Positions 60,211-64,000 of a DNA stretch of 64,000 nucleotides are shown in pieces. A program made the position numbers and the translations under genes. Numbering within the stretch: position 1 is the stretch's first letter; the number at the start of each line of letters is the position of its first letter. Under the pieces are notes generated by a model that worked only from the letters and a program-made list of their open reading frames with translations, did not search any database and was not told the origin of the DNA. Source of the DNA: Pseudomonas sp. B21-023 (GTDB taxonomy: Bacteria; Pseudomonadota; Gammaproteobacteria; Pseudomonadales; Pseudomonadaceae); the NCBI RefSeq assembly GCF_024749165.1, contig NZ_CP087190.1, forward strand, positions 4,189,501 to 4,253,500, written 5' to 3'.

Positions 60211-62447
60211 GACTTGCCCTCTTCGGCGACGCGGATGCCGACTTCCTTGCACAGCGCCAGGAAGTTGGGGAACGACGTGGCGACGTTGGCGCAGTCATGA
60301 ATGACGATCGGGGCACTGGCGCGCAGCGAAGCGATGCTGAACGCCATGGCGATTCGATGGTCGCCGTGGCCGTGCACTTCGCCGCCGCCGATCTGGCCGC
60401 CGTCGATGATGATGCCGTCCGGGGTCGGCTCGCACTTCACGCCCAGGGCAACCAGGCCGTCGGCCATCACCTGGATGCGGTCCGACTCCTTGACCCGCAG
60501 CTCTTCGGCGCCACGCAGCACGGTACGCCCTTCGGCGCAGGCGGCGGCGACGAACAGCACCGGGAACTCGTCGATGGCCAGCGGCACCAGCTCTTGCGGG
60601 ATGTCGATACCCTTGAGCTTGGCGCCACGCACGCGCAGGTCGGCCACCGGCTCACCGCCGACTTCACGCTGGTTTTCCAGGGTGATGTCGCCGCCCATCA
60701 GGCGCAGGATGTCGATAACGCCGGTGCGGGTCGGGTTGATGCCGACGTGCTCCAGGACCAGATCAGAACCCTCGGCGATGGACGCCGCCACCAGGAAGAA
60801 GGCCGAGGAGGAAATGTCCGCCGGCACTTCGATACGGGTGGCGGTGAGCTTGCCACCGGACTGCAGGGAGGCTACCGGACCGTTCGACTCGACCGCGTAG
60901 CCGAAACCGCGCAGCATGCGCTCGGTGTGGTCACGGGTAGGCGCAGGCTCGGTGACGGTGGTGGTGCCTTCGGCGTACAGGCCAGCCAGCAGCAGGCAGG
61001 ACTTGACCTGGGCACTGGCCATCGGCAGCGTGTAGTTCAGCGCCTTGAGCTTGTGCCCACCACGGATGGTCAGCGGCGGACGACCCTCAGGGCCAGTCTC
61101 GACCACGGCACCCATTTCACGCAGCGGGTTGGCCACGCGGTTCATCGGGCGCTTGGACAGCGAGGCGTCGCCGGTCATGGTGGTGTCGAACGACTGCGCT
61201 GCCAGCAGGCCGGACAGCAGGCGCATCGAGGTGCCGGAGTTGCCCACGTACAGCGGGCCGGGCGGCGGCTTGAGGCCATGCAGGCCGACGCCATGGATGG
61301 TCACGCGACCATGGTGCGGCCCTTCGATGACCACACCCATGTCGCGGAAGGCCTGCAAGGTCGCCAGGGCGTCTTCACCCTCGAGGAAACCTTCGACTTC
61401 CGTCGTGCCCTCGGCCAGCGAGCCGAGCATGATCGAGCGATGGGAAATCGATTTGTCGCCAGGTACGCGGATCCGTCCGGACACGCGGCCACCCGGTTGG
61501 GCCAGGAAAATCAGATCGTTGGCGTTCATAGCGTCCACATAGGCCCGACGGGCAAGGATTTTACTGAAATGCTCGCGGGCAACCCGGGCGCGGGTGAACA
61601 CGCCCAGCAGTTGGTGCCCGTCCCCAGCATCGACCGCGTCGCGCAAGGCGTCGAGGTCGCTGCGAAATGTATCGAGAGTGCGCAGGACCGCCTCGCGGTT
61701 GGCGAGGAAGATGTCGTGCCACATGATCGGGTCGCTGCCGGCGATTCTCGTGAAATCGCGGAAGCCTCCCGCAGCGTACCGGAAGATCTCCAGGTTTTCA
61801 TTGCGCTTGGCCAGCGAGTCGACCAGGCCGAAGGCCAACAGGTGAGGCAGGTGGCTGGTGGCGGCCAGCACTTCGTCATGGCGCTCCACCGACATGTGCT
61901 CGACATCGGCATCCAGCGCCCGCCAGAGGCGATCGACCAGGGCGAGCGCGCCCGGTTCGGTTTCCGCCAGCGGAGTGAGGATCACCTTGTGCCGGCGGAA
62001 AAGCGCCGCATTGGAGGCCTCCACCCCGCTCTGCTCGGACCCGGCGATCGGGTGCCCCGGCACGAAACGCGGCAGGCGCTCGGCGAACGCCTCGCGCGCG
62101 GCACGCACCACATTGCCCTTGGCACTGCCCACGTCGGTGATCACCGCATTACCCAGATCGAGCTGGGCCAGGCGAGCCAGGACTTTCTCCATGGCCAGGA
62201 TCGGCACAGCCAACTGGATGACGTCGGCGCCGACACAAGCGGCCGCAAGGTCTGCCTCGCAGCGATCGACCACGCCCAGCGCCACGGCTTGCTTGCGCGA
62301 CTCGGCGTCGAGGTCGACGCCGACCACTTCGCGGCACAGGCCGCTTTCGCGCAGGCCCTTGGCGAAGGAGCCGCCGATCAGGCCGAGGCCTACGACCACC
62401 AGACGGTCGATGAGCGGAGCGGGATTGTTTGTTACAGCATTAACCAC
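60207..62447 (-). CDS. Bifunctional prephenate dehydrogenase / EPSP synthase
   Basis: A 746-residue fusion. Residues ~1-300 are TyrA (NAD site VVVGLGLIGGSFAKGL; HPIAGSEQSG), converting prephenate or arogenate toward tyrosine. Residues ~310-746 are AroA (GDKSISHRSIMLGSLA; NSGTSMRLLSGLLA; VKESDRIQ), the 3-phosphoshikimate 1-carboxyvinyltransferase. The fusion is known in Pseudomonas. The start is a GTG. The REP-containing gap behind pheA precedes it. Confidence 0.96.
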   Translation of the reverse strand: MVNAVTNNPAPLIDRLVVVGLGLIGGSFAKGLRESGLCREVVGVDLDAESRKQAVALGVVDRCEADLAAACVGADVIQLAVPILAMEKVLARLAQLDLGNAVITDVGSAKGNVVRAAREAFAERLPRFVPGHPIAGSEQSGVEASNAALFRRHKVILTPLAETEPGALALVDRLWRALDADVEHMSVERHDEVLAATSHLPHLLAFGLVDSLAKRNENLEIFRYAAGGFRDFTRIAGSDPIMWHDIFLANREAVLRTLDTFRSDLDALRDAVDAGDGHQLLGVFTRARVAREHFSKILARRAYVDAMNANDLIFLAQPGGRVSGRIRVPGDKSISHRSIMLGSLAEGTTEVEGFLEGEDALATLQAFRDMGVVIEGPHHGRVTIHGVGLHGLKPPPGPLYVGNSGTSMRLLSGLLAAQSFDTTMTGDASLSKRPMNRVANPLREMGAVVETGPEGRPPLTIRGGHKLKALNYTLPMASAQVKSCLLLAGLYAEGTTTVTEPAPTRDHTERMLRGFGYAVESNGPVASLQSGGKLTATRIEVPADISSSAFFLVAASIAEGSDLVLEHVGINPTRTGVIDILRLMGGDITLENQREVGGEPVADLRVRGAKLKGIDIPQELVPLAIDEFPVLFVAAACAEGRTVLRGAEELRVKESDRIQVMADGLVALGVKCEPTPDGIIIDGGQIGGGEVHGHGDHRIAMAFSIASLRASAPIVIHDCANVATSFPNFLALCKEVGIRVAEEGKS

Positions 62448-62507
62448 AAGTGCGAACCCTGTTCAAAAACATGCCAGTCGTTGAGACCGCAGGGGGCTGC
62501 TGCGCAG

Positions 62508-62584
62508 CCCATCGCTGGCAAGCCAGCTCCCACATAGGCCAGCGATACACCGCTCCCTGTGGGAGCCGGCTTGCCGGCGATGGG
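62508..62584. repeat. REP pair (inverted) inside the aromatic amino acid operon
   Basis: GCCGGC-type REPs face each other (left copy slightly degenerate, GCTGGCAAGCCAGC; right copy perfect). A further small GGGCTGCTGCGCAGCCC hairpin lies at its left. They occupy most of the 160-base gap between pheA and tyrA-aroA. Confidence 0.9.
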
Positions 62585-62610
62585 CCGCAAAGCGACCCCA
62601 ACAAAATCGA

Positions 62611-63705
62611 TCAGAGCACCGCTTTCGGATAAGAGCCCAACACCTTCAGCGCCACAGCCTCCTGGCTGATCTGCTCGAGTACCGCCTTGATCAGCGGATC
62701 ACGGTGATGGCCGACAAAGTCGATGAAGAACACGTAGGTCCACTTGCCGCTGCGCGACGGACGGGTCTCGATGCGCGTGAGGTCGATGCCGTTCTCGTGA
62801 AACGGCACCAGCAGCTCGTGCAGAGCACCCGGCTTGTTGCTCATGGAGACGATGATCGAAGTCTTGTCGTCGCCGGTCGGCGGCACTTCCTGGCTGCCGA
62901 TCATGAGGAAGCGCGTGGAGTTGTCCGGCCGGTCCTCGATCTTTTCGGCCAGGCGGGTCAGGCCATACAGGTTGGCCGCCATGTCACCGGCAATGGCCGC
63001 CGAATTCCACTCACCCTTGACCCGCTTGGCCGCCTCGGCGTTGCTCGACACAGCCACACGCTCGACGTTCGGGTAATGGGCGTCCAGCCACTTGCGGCAC
63101 TGGGCCAGCGACTGGGCATGGGAGTAGATGCGGGTGATGCTGTCGGTCTTGGTGTTCTCGCCCACCAGCAGGTGATGGTGGATACGCAGCTCGACCTCGC
63201 CGCAGATCACCATGTCATGCTCGAGGAAGCTGTCCAGCGTGTGGCTGACAGCGCCTTCGGTGGAGTTCTCCACCGGCACCACGCCGAAATTGACCGCACC
63301 CGCCGCCACTTCGCGGAACACTTCGTCGATGGCCGCCATCGGGCGGCTGACCACGGCATGGCCGAAGTGCTTCATGGCTGCGGCCTGGGTGAAGGTCCCT
63401 TCAGGGCCGAGGTAGGCCACCTTAAGCGGCTCTTCGAGCGCCAGGCAGGAGGACATGATCTCGCGGAACAACCGCGCCATCTCTTCGTTGTCCAGCGGCC
63501 CCTGATTACGCTGCATGACGCGCTTGAGCACCGCGGCCTCGCGCTCGGGACGGTAGAACACCGGCGCCTCGCCTTCTGGCAACGATGCGGTCTTGACCTT
63601 GGCCACTTCCTGGGCGCAACGGGCGCGCTCGCTGATCAGCTCGAGGATCTTCTCGTCGAGGCTGTCGATGCGCACGCGCAGGGCCTTGAGCTCCTGATCG
63701 GACAT
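62611..63705 (-). CDS. pheA: Bifunctional chorismate mutase / prephenate dehydratase
   Basis: A 364-residue P-protein of phenylalanine synthesis. Residues ~1-90 form the AroQ chorismate mutase (LRVRIDSLDEKILELISERARCAQ), ~95-270 the prephenate dehydratase (YLGPEGTFT, ENSTEGAV) and ~275-360 an ACT domain (KPGALHELL, ESRP-like TRIETRPSR) for feedback control by Phe. Its start overlaps the serC stop by one base (TGATG). Confidence 0.97.
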   Translation of the reverse strand: MSDQELKALRVRIDSLDEKILELISERARCAQEVAKVKTASLPEGEAPVFYRPEREAAVLKRVMQRNQGPLDNEEMARLFREIMSSCLALEEPLKVAYLGPEGTFTQAAAMKHFGHAVVSRPMAAIDEVFREVAAGAVNFGVVPVENSTEGAVSHTLDSFLEHDMVICGEVELRIHHHLLVGENTKTDSITRIYSHAQSLAQCRKWLDAHYPNVERVAVSSNAEAAKRVKGEWNSAAIAGDMAANLYGLTRLAEKIEDRPDNSTRFLMIGSQEVPPTGDDKTSIIVSMSNKPGALHELLVPFHENGIDLTRIETRPSRSGKWTYVFFIDFVGHHRDPLIKAVLEQISQEAVALKVLGSYPKAVL

Positions 63706-64000
63706 CAGCCGTGCTCCTTCTCGAATTCACCCATGTACTGCACCAGCGCCTCGACAGCCTCCAGGCCCAGGGCGTTGTAGATCGAGGCACGCATGCCGCC
63801 GACCGAACGATGGCCCTTGAGGTTGAGCAGGCCACGGGCATCGGCGCCGGCCAGGAAGGCCTTGTCCAGACGTTCGTCGGCCAGGCGGAACGGCACGTTC
63901 ATCCACGAGCGGGCGTTGACACTGATCGGGTTGGTGTAGAACTCGCTGGCATCGATGAAGCCGTACAGGCGCTCTTTCTTGGCGCGGTTGCGCTGCTCCA
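63705..64000 (-). CDS. serC: Phosphoserine aminotransferase, C-terminal part (5' end outside window)
   Basis: The frame enters from the right edge and stops at 63705. The visible ~98 residues match the SerC end: NVPFRLADERLD, FLAGADARGLLNLKGHRSVGGMRASIYNAL and LVQYMGEFE. SerC makes phosphoserine in serine synthesis and also serves pyridoxal phosphate synthesis. It heads the operon with pheA. Confidence 0.95.
   Translation of the reverse strand, partial: EQRNRAKKERLYGFIDASEFYTNPISVNARSWMNVPFRLADERLDKAFLAGADARGLLNLKGHRSVGGMRASIYNALGLEAVEALVQYMGEFEKEHG

Noticed and set aside
60195..62537. Open plus-strand frame of 780 codons opposite tyrA-aroA
   Set aside because: Antisense shadow; low-complexity His/Arg/Gln composition.

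Overview
The window is chromosomal DNA of a fluorescent Pseudomonas, most likely of the P. putida group. It has high GC content, dense genes with RpsA, IhfB, a fused TyrA-AroA and a DUF3509 gene, and many Pseudomonas-type REP palindromes. Its gene order, serC-pheA-(tyrA-aroA)-cmk-rpsA-ihfB then an O-antigen locus ending in a wbpM-like gene, follows the classic Pseudomonas layout in which the O-antigen cluster lies between ihfB and wbpM.

Positions 1-31,700 are mostly core or housekeeping genes on both strands. In order they are an OafA-type acyltransferase tail, tRNA-Ser(GGA), a crotonase, a PlsC acyltransferase, a CorA transporter, a GATase, a cytochrome c, RraB, an LtaS-like phosphoglycerol transferase and a ZIP transporter. 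These are followed by an ankyrin protein, DUF3509, a degenerate acireductone dioxygenase paralogue with an MFS partner, aroC, an alpha/beta hydrolase, prmB, an isochorismatase-like protein, an Smr protein, folE, a glutaredoxin, a GST, a BenE-like transporter, an MCP, a MocR regulator with a divergent MFS, an SDR, an MDR reductase, pyrF, DUF2897 and a ComEA-like protein.

Positions 31,900-56,000 are the accessory part, all on the minus strand and transcribed towards lower coordinates: an O-antigen biosynthesis cluster. wbpA-B-D-E make a UDP-2,3-diacetamido-glucuronic acid. Next comes a decayed acyltransferase, then a translationally coupled set (flippase, frameshifted sugar N-formyltransferase, FemAB/GNAT protein, polysaccharide deacetylase). 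A second flippase follows, then a polymerase/ligase-like membrane protein carrying a hexanucleotide repeat, two duplicated family-4 glycosyltransferases, a glutamine-dependent sugar amidotransferase and a WbuB-like glycosyltransferase. The end is a Pgl-like set: priming sugar transferase, PglD-like acetyltransferase, DegT aminotransferase and WbpM-type 4,6-dehydratase. Beyond it lies a gene with four inactivating lesions. Two flippases, duplicated glycosyltransferases, remnants and frameshifts suggest a mosaic, recently rearranged locus.

Positions 56,000-64,000 hold a largely empty 950-bp stretch with a 145-bp MITE-like element, then the conserved block lapA-like, ihfB, rpsA, cmk, tyrA-aroA, pheA and the end of serC, all on the minus strand.

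The most notable signals are the tandem repeat in the polymerase gene, the homopolymer frameshift in the formyltransferase, a sigma-54 promoter with three palindromic upstream sites before the DUF3509 gene, the dioxygenase paralogue lacking a metal ligand, and the MITE inserted directly after the lapA-like stop codon.
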